DNA of 64,000 nucleotides from Cladosporium sp. IMV 00045 (lineage: Eukaryota; Ascomycota; Dothideomycetes; Cladosporiales; Cladosporiaceae), in contig MSJI02000176.1 of the NCBI GenBank assembly GCA_001931905.2, positions 22,308 through 86,307 of the forward strand, given 5' to 3'. Positions 11,407 to 21,622 of the stretch are shown here, piece by piece. The translations under genes and the position numbers were made by a program. Numbering within the stretch: the first letter of the stretch is position 1; every line of letters begins with the position of its first letter. A model generated the notes under the pieces. The model was not told the origin of the DNA, did not search any database, and saw nothing but the letters and a program-made list of their open reading frames with translations.

Positions 11407-13372
11407 TCACACGCCAGGCGGGTAAGTAGGCATAACAGCCGGCTTCTCAAAGCGCGCCGTCAACCCTTCCCAGCTATAGTGCACCTGTTCGTTCTCAGGC
11501 CTGACAATATCCCACTGGTTCTCACGCTCGCCCTCGTTCTTCTTCACGACGTACCCGGCGTCCGGGCACCCGTCCATGATGTACTTGCGCTTCTCCTCGC
11601 TGCGCACTTGGATCTCGCAGTTGAAGGGCTTCGACATCGTGATCACGTACGGGTTCGTCTCGTACCATGGCACCGGGTTGGCGTTGCCTTCGGCGCCTTC
11701 GCGGCGCTTGACGGTGAAGGACCAGAGGAGCGCGCCGAGGAGGGTCACCAGCTCGGTTTGGGTGAGGTCTACGCCGGGGCAGGCCCGGTTGCCGTAGCCG
11801 AAGGAGGTGTCGCCGCGGAGGTTTGGGTATTCGGTCAAGGGCTCCTTGTAGGTGGGGTAGGCGGGGTCGACCCAGCGTTCGGGCTTGAACTCGGTTGGGT
11901 CTGGGTATAGGGACTCCTCACGAGAAATCAGGCTGGGATTTGGGTTAGTATGTGGAAGGTGGTGGACGCTGATTGGGGAGCTTACTAGTGGTTGGCGTGC
12001 ACGATGGCATCTTTGGGAATGAAGTAGCCCTCGTAAACGTCATCTTCAAGAGCGACGTGCGGCACACCCAGAGGAGTTGGCTGGCGCCAGCGGAGGATTT
12101 CCTTGACAGTGGCACGGAGGAGAGGCAGCTGAGGCATATCCTCGATTTGGGGGAGACGGTCGCCACAGACGCGGTCGATCTCCTCCTGGACCTTGGCCTG
12201 CCAGGATGGGTAGTGGCACATGGCAGTGAAGAAGCAGTGGAGAGGGCCACCGATCGTGGCGATGGCGACGAAAGAGCTTGAGCCGATGGCGTGGGCGGCC
12301 TCGTGCCAGTTCAGAGTGATGTTGGCCTTCTCGCTCTCGCTGGTCAGCCAGAGCTTGCTCCAGCTGTCCTCGGCAGTACCGGCTGCAATGCGGTCTTTGA
12401 CGTCCTGGAGAGCCTCGTAAAAGGCATCTTTGACACGCTCAAATTGTTTGGTCTCTTCCTGCTTGAACGGTGAGATGGCTTCCGGGAGGTTCTGGAGGAA
12501 GGTCAATTTGTTGATGATTGGGCCGGCAGGAGAGACGGTCTTGAGCAGATATGGGACCATGGTGAGCAATTTGGTGCCGTGGGCGGGGTCACCCCAGGCG
12601 ACACTGGCAATCGTTCTGGCGCCTGGTCAAATGTTAGTTGCGTCCACGAATGCAAATTTGCTCGATGATACTCACAATGAACGATCATGTGCTCAGACCA
12701 CTGCTCGGGTGTCTCGATCAGACGTCTCAGAGTCTTCTTGTTCTCAAGGACGGGCCAGCCGTAGAATTGCTTCGGGTTCGATTGCCTCATGATCATGTGC
12801 ATGAAGTTCTTGTAGCGGCGGAAAGCGTCGCCATAGCCCATCAACGGGAGCAACTCAGATCCATACTTGACTTTGACAGCGGCCGGAAGGACGTTGCGGT
12901 CACAGTATTTCTTCTGCCTCGTGACAAATAAGTCACGGGCAATCTTGTCGTTCTCAACCCAGATGTGGACTGTGCCCATGACCTTCCATTCGTAGATTGG
13001 ACCGTACTTCTTGTGGAGAGCTCCAAAGTGCCATGCTGCCTTGACGCCTTCGGCGGGGATATCCCAGAATCTACCGGCCCATGGGAGGCCTGACATTGAG
13101 TTAGCGATGATTTGTCGGTGAGTGAAGAATAGCGATAACTACGAACCAGGAAGTCTGGGCAACGGCTTGACGCCAGGTGGAAGCCTTTGCTTTGAAGATG
13201 TGAAGATGCGAGCCAAACCGATCAAGAGTAACAAGGACAACGCCCAGACGAACTTCGACTTGGAAACATCGGCGAGGAGTTCTGGCGTGAGACCTGAAGT
13301 CTCGATGAACGCCGAAGCGTTGCCAGAGGGAAAGAGCATCTGCTCCTGGGCGGGCTGGATAGACTGTGACAT
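11407..13372 (-). CDS. cytochrome P450 monooxygenase
   Basis: Membrane-anchored haem monooxygenase. Exons on the reverse strand are 13147-13372, 12676-13089, 11986-12622 and 11407-11932, giving 600 aa. A hydrophobic anchor (FVWALSLLLLIGLARIF) lies near residues 41-57, followed by the proline hinge LPPGVKPLPRLPG. The ExxR motif is EILR near 388 and the haem loop FGYGNRACPG ends with the ligand Cys near 477. Oddity: the I-helix, where most P450s have A/G-G-x-D/E-T-T/S, reads GSSSFVAIATIGG near 327-339, with no acidic residue. About 90 residues follow the haem loop, longer than usual. An upstream in-frame Met at 13459 exists, but MSQSIQ at 13372 fits the usual short lumenal N-terminus. Its position beside the A-T-R enzyme suggests shared metabolism (inference). 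Confidence 0.92.
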
Positions 13373-15664
13373 GGTTACACGTGGTTTGCGAGTGTGCAAG
13401 TGTAGTGAACAGCACGCCGCCTTCACGAGGTGGGTGATATATGGAATCGCCTTGAACAAAATAGTGGGACCAAGGGACCGTCAGCACAGCAAAAGTCTAC
13501 CGGATACTCACAGCCTTGGGGCCCAGAGGGCTTAGCGAAGCTCGAAACGACCAACACGAAAATGGACATAGCTAGTGCTGAGAAGATGGGGATCCGATAC
13601 AGTGTTGTGCGATCGCCCTCGCCAATAGAAGTGAGACTGCATGCAAGGCACCTTGCAATCGTTGGATAAGCTGGAACGCAAAGACGTCAGGTTAGGGCCA
13701 AGCTACCAATCATGGTGGAGGCATCAGAGGCTAAGGCGTGCGCAGATGTGGCAGAAGGAATTGTTGCCAAAATGGTCGAAGGAGGCATGGCCATCAGCCC
13801 ACTAAGCCTGCGCCTCTGTACCAGAGCACGGTGAGCACCATAGGCATATCGTGAGCATGTGCGCTGGTGGCAACAGGCCTGCAGCAACGCAAGTCTTGCA
13901 TCGGTGATTTGCGCGAGAAGATAATGTAACCCTATCGACGCAGTGAATATTGAGAAATGCAGACCGGGCGTGCGGGTTTTTCCAAAGACCGACGCACTGT
14001 TCCTGCAATAGACAGCATAGACGCACGACACGCCGGCAGATGCCAGGCAGATCTGAGCAGTTGATGGCCAAGAATGGCGTATGCAGATAACAGCTGGGCG
14101 GCGCAAGATCCATTTTCTCCGCTCGAATATTCTTGTCGGAATGTGATGAGACGAGGTAAGAAGATGCTGCGTTAAGCATTGATCCATGCACGTTAGTCTC
14201 CAACGGGCGAACCATCACACAGGGATCACCAAAGCGCGCGGGGTTGTGTCTTGGAAATCGCCGCAAGCAAGATCCTAAAATTAGGTGCGGCTGCTCCGGA
14301 GGCTTGCTGACTGCTGGCATGATCTCCATCTCACCTGGCAGGCTGGCACCATGCTTTTCCGCCCTCGCCCAAAGCAGCGTAGCCTGATCAGCAGGTAAAC
14401 GAGGCACAGCCTATCGCCTCTCGTATTATAAACTTTCCTATACCACTGCGGCTCCCCATGTGCCGGAAGTGCGAGAAAGGCAAAGGCGAGTGCAGCATAT
14501 GTTAGCGCTTGCATCCGCTCGGCCTTGTTCGCTGTCGCTTGTGAAAGCATGGCATACCGTCCATGAGGGTTTTACCCGAGCCGATGTCACTTTCGGAGAA
14601 GGCTCCAGTTCACTCGCATGTCCGAGTGAGAAGATTGCGAGCGGTGCCCGCCGGCCTCCACCTTTCATGTGAGCGAGACATCGGTATTTATGTTTTTTCA
14701 AATGTCCGTGATATGGCGAAGTCCAGGTAGGTATGCGCAAGGGGAGTCTCACCGCAGGATGCAAGGCGTACCTTCCAAGAGCTGGGCATTCCCAAGTGAC
14801 TCTATGGATCCTTCTTCAGCTATCACGGAAGACGCTATTGAGAATCGGCATATCGCTAGACAATATCAGGTATAAGCTGAGAAGGTCTTCGGATGGGGTG
14901 CGGGGATTTGAAATACGGGCAAAGACTAAAGTCACGTGTGGTATGGTGATTTGACAGGAGACTCTTCTGCATAGTACAAATCTGGTATCACGAGAGCCAA
15001 GCTTTTTGAGTGGAGTAGGGTCCGCTAGTTAGTGATGATCTCACCTTCAACGATGAGTTTGTTTTGCTTGTGACGACAATGTTTCTTTTCCTCATGCTGA
15101 GATGATTCAATAAGCGTGATATTTTCTCTATATCGTAAGACCATCCCTCAATATTGCTCGCTAATCTCTTTTCTCACTCGGTGGTCTAGATGGAGCATCC
15201 CCCGTCTCGGTGTCCGGGGTGACCAGAGCTGTTCCGACATGGCGGGAAAGGCGTAAATTTGACTTCACTGACAGATGCCACAAATGCCCGATGAGATGGG
15301 CCGAATGTTCACACGTGGGCTCGACATTTCCTTCTTCAAGCCACCAAGAAAAATGTCCGTGCCGCCTCTCCTCGAACCTTGCTTGACATATGCAATGAGT
15401 GACTTGGCGGAGTTGGCAGGATTCTTACGCTCTCCTGTGCTACCGAGGCCATTGCGAGATGTCTGTGCGATGTCTGGCAAGCCTGGAATCAAGCCATGGC
15501 GTGACCAGAGTGAGGTGGGAATGCCTGTGTGCAACACTTCAGCCAGGCTTGATATTGATGAGGCCACCTCATAAAGCCAGTCTCAAATGCTTCTGCCTGT
15601 GCACGGCTCTGTTGAGAGCATGTGAGAGCGAACGCGCTTCTATCAGTGCACTGACTCAACCGCG
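13373..15664. other. 2.3-kb intergenic region with no established gene
   Basis: Separates the P450 from the alpha/beta hydrolase, which are divergently transcribed. Several overlapping frames exist on both strands, none with a family signature or splice logic. The stretch 15265-15574 is open on both strands for about 100 codons and is discussed as a finding. The region may hold promoters and old degraded sequence. Confidence 0.5.
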
Positions 15665-16780
15665 ATGCTTGAAGCAATACAGTCTCTTGCCAGTCTGCGC
15701 TGGCGCTCTCAACCACCGCAATTCCACCCACTGCCTGAGCACATAGAGCGAGTTTTCGTAACAACATCGTCAGGCGACCTCGAGTTGCTAATATCGCGAC
15801 CAAAGGACCCCAGCGACCATGGCTCTTCGCCACCAGTCTTCTTCGCGCACGGTGGCTACGGCAGCGCAGGCGTCTGGATCGAGTGGATGGACCACCTCCA
15901 TCGATCCGGCTACCAGGGCGTCTTGTACGCGTGCAGTCTTCGCAGTCATGGCGCGTCATACCCAGTGCCTTTCTTTCATATGGTCTGGGGCACGCGTCTC
16001 GATGCTTGCGCCGAAGACTTGATCGCTTGCATTGAGTACGCGCAACGCGATGCCCGGTCTCAACAGCTAGCCGTCGTCGGCCATTCCTCCGGAGGCGGTC
16101 TGCTGCAATATTTGCTGGCGAACAGCCGCTTGCAAGCGCGTGCGCTTTGCCTCGTCGATGCCATTCCGCATTTTGGCAGTTATGGCGTGTACTGGAATTG
16201 GTTCATGACTGACCCGTGGTTTCCTTTGCGCAGTTGGCTGCACTTGCAACATCCGACGTCGCCATTGAGCTCGGACAGATTGGTCAAGCAGGCTTTCTTT
16301 GGCAAGCTGTTTCCTCAAGAAATGGTCCCCGAATTCAGACGCTGGATGCCTGCTTATGAGAGCATGCGCTGGGCCATGGGGATGTGTGGTGACTTTTGGT
16401 CGTGGTGGAAAGGTAGGCCGAAGTGGTTGGTTGCGAGAGATATTGTTCGAAATATCTCTCAGTCGTCTGGAGAAGATCAGCGTACTCGGGTCTGTATCAT
16501 GGTTGGCAGCGAGGACATGATGATCGATACTGATATGTGCAGGCTACAGGCTGCGCAGTATCGGGAGGCCATCGAATCTCAACCGCCTTCTGTGCACAAG
16601 ACGTCTTCAATTCAAGGTCAAAGATTTCGGCCAGACAGTGCAAGTCTTGAGGGACTGCACGCAGAAGAGTCCGGAGGGGTACGTCTGGTAGTTATCGCAG
16701 GCGCTGGTCATCACTGCCAGAACGATGTCCAAAGAGACAAGGGTGCTGTGGCTTTACAGCAACTCCTGGAGCAAGTGTGA
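15665..16780 (+). CDS. alpha/beta hydrolase
   Basis: Single-exon, 371 aa soluble hydrolase. The fold's landmarks are an oxyanion HGGYGS near residues 61-66, nucleophile elbow VVGHSSGGG near 137-145 with Ser near 141, an acid candidate in MVGSEDMMID near 280 and the catalytic His in IAGAGHHC near 343-350. The insertion between strand 6 and the acid (about 165-275) is Trp- and aromatic-rich, typical of a substrate-covering lid. No secretion signal. Fungal relatives act as esterases, lipases or chain-releasing enzymes. The substrate cannot be read from the sequence. Its start is the first ATG of the open frame. Confidence 0.8.
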   Translation: MLEAIQSLASLRWRSQPPQFHPLPEHIERVFVTTSSGDLELLISRPKDPSDHGSSPPVFFAHGGYGSAGVWIEWMDHLHRSGYQGVLYACSLRSHGASYPVPFFHMVWGTRLDACAEDLIACIEYAQRDARSQQLAVVGHSSGGGLLQYLLANSRLQARALCLVDAIPHFGSYGVYWNWFMTDPWFPLRSWLHLQHPTSPLSSDRLVKQAFFGKLFPQEMVPEFRRWMPAYESMRWAMGMCGDFWSWWKGRPKWLVARDIVRNISQSSGEDQRTRVCIMVGSEDMMIDTDMCRLQAAQYREAIESQPPSVHKTSSIQGQRFRPDSASLEGLHAEESGGVRLVVIAGAGHHCQNDVQRDKGAVALQQLLEQV

Positions 16781-17827
16781 TACTCAACAAGAGACCAAAA
16801 ATTGACATTCGAGTTCCTGTACCTCAATATCGGCGGTAGTAGACCAGCCGAAGCCAAGCAGTATTGCCACGCATGCTCGGCATGTTCTTTGGCCAACGAT
16901 CACATAATCGCGATTAGATGCCGTTTCGTAGGTGCTGTTTCGTCAGGATAACGCATACTTGCATATTCGATGTCCGGCTTGTCAACCCTGATCTACATGT
17001 ACGCTAAACTTTATCTCCTTTTTCCCGATTGGCTCACACAGAATTCCACCTATTGCGCCCCTCGTTGTTCTGCAATATTGCGGCGTCTGCGGCGGCATGT
17101 TGGTCAGCTCTCCTGCAACATCATCAACTGCGGAGACGAAGTTGATTGTCAAGTTCTCGACAGAGGGTGCGGAAAACAAAGAACGCGGCATTTGGGAATT
17201 TTTGACCGATGCTTTTCGGCTCGTATCCTCGACTTCGTATTGAAGACAAGCCCTGCATAACTTTGGAGGATCAACAGGGACTCGAATTCCAACGTCAAGA
17301 CGTTGCGCGCTCCTGGACCAAAGCGCGTTTATTACACGCCGCCAACAACGTCTTCCTCGATCACCCAACACCTGGCCATTCATGCCCTCAATCACGTCGT
17401 CGACAAAGAATCTCGGCGAGCCTGGCCTTGCCGCAGTCACGCCGCACTGGGCTTAGCGTGCGCTATAATTCTATTTTCAGGAGTCTTAGTCGAGCTATCT
17501 CCTACTTTTCTACACGCTTCTGCTCTATACGAGAGGGGCAAATTCACCTTCGGTCCTTTGCTTCGTTGTACCAAAGAAGAATTGGCATACCGCGGCACGC
17601 AGACTGCATGGCGTCGATATGCGTTGGTGCCCTTTGGTGGGGTTGGGCGGAAGGGGGACGTGGATATATTCCTCATTTCCTCTCTTTGTTATCCGTTGTT
17701 CTTTGAGATAGAACCATCTTCATCTTTAATCATTAATATACTTGGCACTTCTTTTGATCGATCTCATGGTCCCTGGCAAGTCCTCGAAGCTGTCCTGCTA
17801 TTGACGCAATCTGGTCCTCGCATTCCA
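16781..17827. other. intergenic, upstream of GH43 gene
   Basis: About 1 kb. The GH43 frame stays open upstream to 17303, but that segment is not homologous-looking and a signal peptide begins at 17828, so I treat it as 5' flank. A reverse frame at 16982-17440 has no signature. Confidence 0.5.
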
Positions 17828-18826
17828 ATGGTTTTCTCATTCCTCAGGTTCAGCGTTTACGCTGCGCTCCTCTCATCAACATCCGCGTTGCCACTCGACG
17901 ACCTTGCAAAACGAGCAACGATCCAACCAATCCTGAACGGCCAGAATTTTCCTGACCCTGGATTAATAAAAACCGATGCCGGCTGGCATGCATTCAGCAC
18001 CAACGCCATTGTCAATGGGAAAAGAGTCCATATGCAGAAGGCTTTCACGCCGGACTACAGGAACTGGCAATTCACCGCCGGTGACGACGCACTTCCCAAC
18101 CTGCCGGGCTGGGTAGATCCCGCCAATCCTCGTGTGTGGGCGCCAGATCCTGTCCAACTCAACGATGGATCGTTCATCATGTATTACACCGCTGCCTTGA
18201 AGTCCAACACCCGACTCCACTGTCTCAGTTACGCAAAGAGCAGAAATGTCGCCGGACCTTACGTCGACTCTAGCTCGCAACCTTTCATCTGCCCATTGTC
18301 GGAAGGTGGCGCCATCGATCCCGCCGGATACTTTGATCCCCAGGACGGCACGCGATGGATCACGTACAAAATCGACGGCAACGCCATTGGCCACGGAGGC
18401 GAATGCGGTAACACCGTTGCACCAATCGTCCCGACGCCCTTGATGCTCCAGCAAGTCGGCCAGGACGGAGTCACGAAGATCGGCAATCCAGTCGCAATCC
18501 TGAGAAACGGCAATCAAGACGGCGCATACATCGAAGCTCCAGCGTTGACGAAGTTGAATGGCAAATACATCCTCTTCTTCTCGCCTCAATGCTACTCCAC
18601 TCCGAAGTACAAGGTCGAGTATGCCACGGCGGACAATATTAAGGGACCCTACACCAGGCGTGGTCAGCTCCTGGCTACTGGTACCGACGGTCTCAAGGCG
18701 CCTGGAGGTTTGGATGTCGCGATCAATGGAGACCATGCCATTTGGCATGGTGATCTCGGGGCTGGTAGGGCGTCGTACACTGGAATTTTGAGCTTGAATG
18801 GCAACACTGTGACGGTGAGGTATTAA
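17828..18826 (+). CDS. secreted GH43 glycoside hydrolase (arabinanase-like)
   Basis: Plant cell wall enzyme of the five-bladed propeller family, probably cleaving arabinan or arabinofuranosyl side chains. The start at 17828 is chosen because MVFSFLRFSVYAALLSSTSA is a clean signal peptide; the frame is open for 175 more codons upstream. 332 aa, no intron. The catalytic triad of GH43 is visible: base Asp in NFPDPGLI near 40-47, pKa-modulating Asp in GGAIDPAGYFD near 159-169 and acid Glu in AYIEAPAL near 233-240. There is no carbohydrate-binding module. The family is certain; arabinan versus xylan specificity is inferred only from overall pattern. Confidence 0.88.
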   Translation: MVFSFLRFSVYAALLSSTSALPLDDLAKRATIQPILNGQNFPDPGLIKTDAGWHAFSTNAIVNGKRVHMQKAFTPDYRNWQFTAGDDALPNLPGWVDPANPRVWAPDPVQLNDGSFIMYYTAALKSNTRLHCLSYAKSRNVAGPYVDSSSQPFICPLSEGGAIDPAGYFDPQDGTRWITYKIDGNAIGHGGECGNTVAPIVPTPLMLQQVGQDGVTKIGNPVAILRNGNQDGAYIEAPALTKLNGKYILFFSPQCYSTPKYKVEYATADNIKGPYTRRGQLLATGTDGLKAPGGLDVAINGDHAIWHGDLGAGRASYTGILSLNGNTVTVRY

Positions 18827-18990
18827 TGTGTTTGCGGATGATTTTGGGATTACGACCTTTCGGATTCTGTTTGGGTTTGCTTCCTCAGCGTAGGCGTTGG
18901 TGGTACTGTGATTGTATATATCATTAATAATATGAATGAACGGCCTCTATCATCTTGACCTCACTCTTCCTCCGTTTGACGATCACAACC

Positions 18991-19578
18991 TCATGCTTTC
19001 TTCCCGCTCATATCCACATCATACTTCTCAGCCATTTCACCAACGTCCATCGCAACAAGGAATCTGCTAACGCAGTTGTACGCTGCCACAGTGCCAGTGA
19101 TCTCCACAACTTCCTTCTCGCTGAAGAAGCTCTTCAAGCGCGCAAACACCGGATCCGACACGATGCAGCCCAGAGTCATCGCATCGGTATACGCCAGCAC
19201 GGCTGAGTGCTTCTCGTCAAACATGTCTGCATCCTTGCTCTTTGCCTCCTCAGGTCGGATCTTCAAGCTCTCGATAGCTTCGGCGCTCAATACGCCGCTC
19301 TTCTCCAGTATGGGTCGGTGCGAATCCCACTCGTACCATGCTTTGTTCAATACCGCGACGCGGCATATCGCCAATTCGCGAACGCTGGCCGGCAGGGAGG
19401 TCTGAGTTCGCACTGCGCCTAGGAAGTGATTCCAACCATTGGCGAGAGCCGGCGAGTGCAGGAGAGTCTTGTCGAGGGCGATGAGCTTGCCGCCACGGCG
19501 GTCTTTGACGCGCTGAACGATGGCGGCATCTTCTTCTGTCTCCATCTGAGGATCGTCGGGGATGTATGGGAGACGCAT
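18991..19578 (-). CDS. carboxymuconolactone decarboxylase / AhpD-like protein
   Basis: All-helical protein of 195 aa in the CMD/AhpD-like superfamily. The core motif ELAICRVAVLNKAWYEWDSH lies near residues 66-85 and the downstream helix VVEITGTVAAYNCVSRFLVA near 159-178. The CxxC peroxidase pair of true AhpD is absent, so a decarboxylase-like or unknown role is more likely than peroxide reduction. I start at 19578 (MRLPYIPDD), the usual N-terminus for fungal members. An in-frame ATG at 19686 would add 36 residues that are Arg/Ser/Thr-rich and could act as a mitochondrial presequence. No intron. Convergent with GH43, 164 bp away. Confidence 0.82.
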   Translation of the reverse strand: MRLPYIPDDPQMETEEDAAIVQRVKDRRGGKLIALDKTLLHSPALANGWNHFLGAVRTQTSLPASVRELAICRVAVLNKAWYEWDSHRPILEKSGVLSAEAIESLKIRPEEAKSKDADMFDEKHSAVLAYTDAMTLGCIVSDPVFARLKSFFSEKEVVEITGTVAAYNCVSRFLVAMDVGEMAEKYDVDMSGKKA

Positions 19579-19971
19579 GTTGATGGTATTTGTTGTCGTG
19601 AAGGGCCTAATGAACTGTTTGTGGTGTATCTTCTGCGATAGTGATGGTCTGAGGGAATGAAAGGGGATGTAAGAAAATGGGATCACCTAACTGGCGGCCG
19701 CACGTTATTTATCAGACGCATAATGTTACTTTCCGAGGTAACATTGGTTGATTGGACTCCAGTCATCTGTATTGCTCACAGTTCAAAGGGCGCGTTCTCC
19801 GTCTCGTCTCCACATTCTGTCTCCGCGATCGGACTTGCAAAAGACCGATCAGACGACTGGAATTTTGATGGGGTTTCACGAGAGAGGTAGAGAGGCTCAG
19901 AGGATCGAAAAGACAAAAGGCTTGCGTCCAGTATAAGCTAACTTGCTATTTCTTGCGATCGAGCAAAGACG
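19579..19971. other. divergent promoter region, CMD-like / BMT6
   Basis: The two genes are transcribed apart from this 393-bp segment. I see no RNA gene or strong operator-like palindrome in it. Confidence 0.5.
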
Positions 19972-21048
19972 ATGAACAACGATCGCGCAAGGCAAGCACA
20001 GAAAAAAGCAGGCAAGGCCAACACGAAATCCGCAAAAGCATCAAAGGGAATTGCTTCGAAGCCTCCCACTACCAAGAATGGCGAATCTGCTCGAGAGCAA
20101 ACCAGCAGTATATCACGCGGCCTGCAGCAAAGATGCTTGAATATCTTTCGAGATTCTCTTTGGACGGGGCCTGAAGACATTGCGACTCTCCAGGAAGTCA
20201 AAGGCCATCTCTACAACAGAGATTTCGCGACGGCGTTCGGCAGTGAAAGCTATCTTCGGGCATATGCACTGCGCTGGAGCGCTGCGCGAGCGCTTGGATA
20301 TTTGCAAGTGTTTGAGGACATCGAAAGTTTCCTGCGAAGTGAGTCTGAAGACAGCAAGACGGACTTCAAAATCTTGAGCATTGGAGGTGGCGCTGGAGCC
20401 GAGCTGGTGAGCATTGCAGGGTGGCACAATCTCACCAAGACGAACGACCCCGAGGCCAAACAGGCACCCGTAAATGCCACATTGGTCGACATCGCTGCGT
20501 GGGAGCCAATCTCTAACAAGCTAGACGAAGCTGCGGTGTCCATGCCCGTCTTGTCAAAGTACGCCTCTGCCGCCGTGCGTGAAGCAGCGGCGCCTATGGT
20601 TTTACGAGACAGCTTCACTGCAATTTGCGAACAATCTGATGTTCTGGACTGGGATGAACAAACAGTCTCTTCTAAAGCTGGCTCTTCGGACCTGGTCACC
20701 ATCATGTTTACCTTGAACGAGCTTTATTCAACATCCGTGCCCAAGACTCAGCGTCTCCTGAAAAATCTCGCAACAAGCGCGAAAACCGGATCTTTACTTC
20801 TTGTGGTCGACAGTCCAGGAAGCTACTCGACAGTCTCGATCAACGGGGCCGAGAAGAAGTACCCCATGCAGTGGCTGCTCGATCATACTCTACTCGGCTC
20901 TCGTCCGGACGAGGCTTTGTGGGAGAAGGTCTTGACGAACGAGTCAAAATGGTTCAGACTTCCCGAAGGCCTGGAGTATCCGGTCGAGCTCGAGAACATG
21001 CGATATCAGATCCACCTGTACAGACGTCAATCTCCCGAATCTGGCTAG
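19972..21048 (+). CDS. BMT6: 25S rRNA (uridine-N3)-methyltransferase, Bmt6-like
   Basis: SAM-dependent methyltransferase of the fungal family containing yeast Bmt6, which modifies a uridine of 25S rRNA in the nucleolus. 358 aa, no intron. A Lys/Ala-rich basic N-terminus (about 1-45) suits nucleolar location. Family hallmarks follow: QQRCLNIFRDSL near 50-61, GHLYNRDFATAFG near 78-90 and YALRWSAARALGY near 97-109, then the SAM motif I ILSIGGGAGAELVS near 132-145 and SSDLVTIMFTLNEL near 238-251, where catalysis is expected. The start is the first ATG. The family assignment is strong; equivalence to the exact yeast modification site is inferred. Confidence 0.8.
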   Translation: MNNDRARQAQKKAGKANTKSAKASKGIASKPPTTKNGESAREQTSSISRGLQQRCLNIFRDSLWTGPEDIATLQEVKGHLYNRDFATAFGSESYLRAYALRWSAARALGYLQVFEDIESFLRSESEDSKTDFKILSIGGGAGAELVSIAGWHNLTKTNDPEAKQAPVNATLVDIAAWEPISNKLDEAAVSMPVLSKYASAAVREAAAPMVLRDSFTAICEQSDVLDWDEQTVSSKAGSSDLVTIMFTLNELYSTSVPKTQRLLKNLATSAKTGSLLLVVDSPGSYSTVSINGAEKKYPMQWLLDHTLLGSRPDEALWEKVLTNESKWFRLPEGLEYPVELENMRYQIHLYRRQSPESG

Positions 21049-21622
21049 GATACAGTTTCGTGGATTGTGATTAGACGTTTTGACAGAAAGCCACGACTCT
21101 CCGACTTCAGATGCCTTTCCCAGATGATGAACGGGTAGTCGATACCGCATTCGCGGTGCCCTCCATATCGAGGGCCGCTGCCAACGATTTTGGTCGGCCG
21201 ATGATGCATATTCGGATTTATACCGACCTTAGATCGGGACAAGTGGCTCAAAGACAAGCACTATACCATGACCTTGATTGTCGGGAGAGCATTCCACTTG
21301 TTACTGTTTGGCCTGGAGTATCCGCATTGATATCAGCTACTTTTGAGAGCTCTGCTACAGTTCGGACGCACCTGGAGCATGTTGTTTGGATAAAGTTTGA
21401 CACGCGAAAGTATGGAGGGGCACACAGTATGCTAGTGATCTCACATTGAGAAACAAACTCATGGCTTCCTTCAATCTGTCCCAAACTACCTTTTTGTGAC
21501 TTTACTAATCGGTTACTTGATGTTGTTTCAAGCAGTGAGCACTGTATTCAGAACGTTGCAATACCTATCAACAAAAGGTAGAGACAGGCTCTCGGTCGAA
21601 CACCAGGCACATCTTGAACCAA
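21049..21622. other. convergent spacer, no gene seen
   Basis: Tail-to-tail gap between the methyltransferase and the DUF6594 gene, with short frames only. Confidence 0.55.

Noticed and set aside
13687..14407. overlapping reverse frames of 166 and 201 codons
   Set aside because: Two different frames overlap each other, neither has a domain or splice logic, and the composition is Cys/His/Arg-rich noise.
17303..17827. 175-codon in-frame extension before GH43
   Set aside because: A clean signal peptide starts at 17828 and the upstream translation has no GH43 or other recognisable text, so it is a chance open frame.
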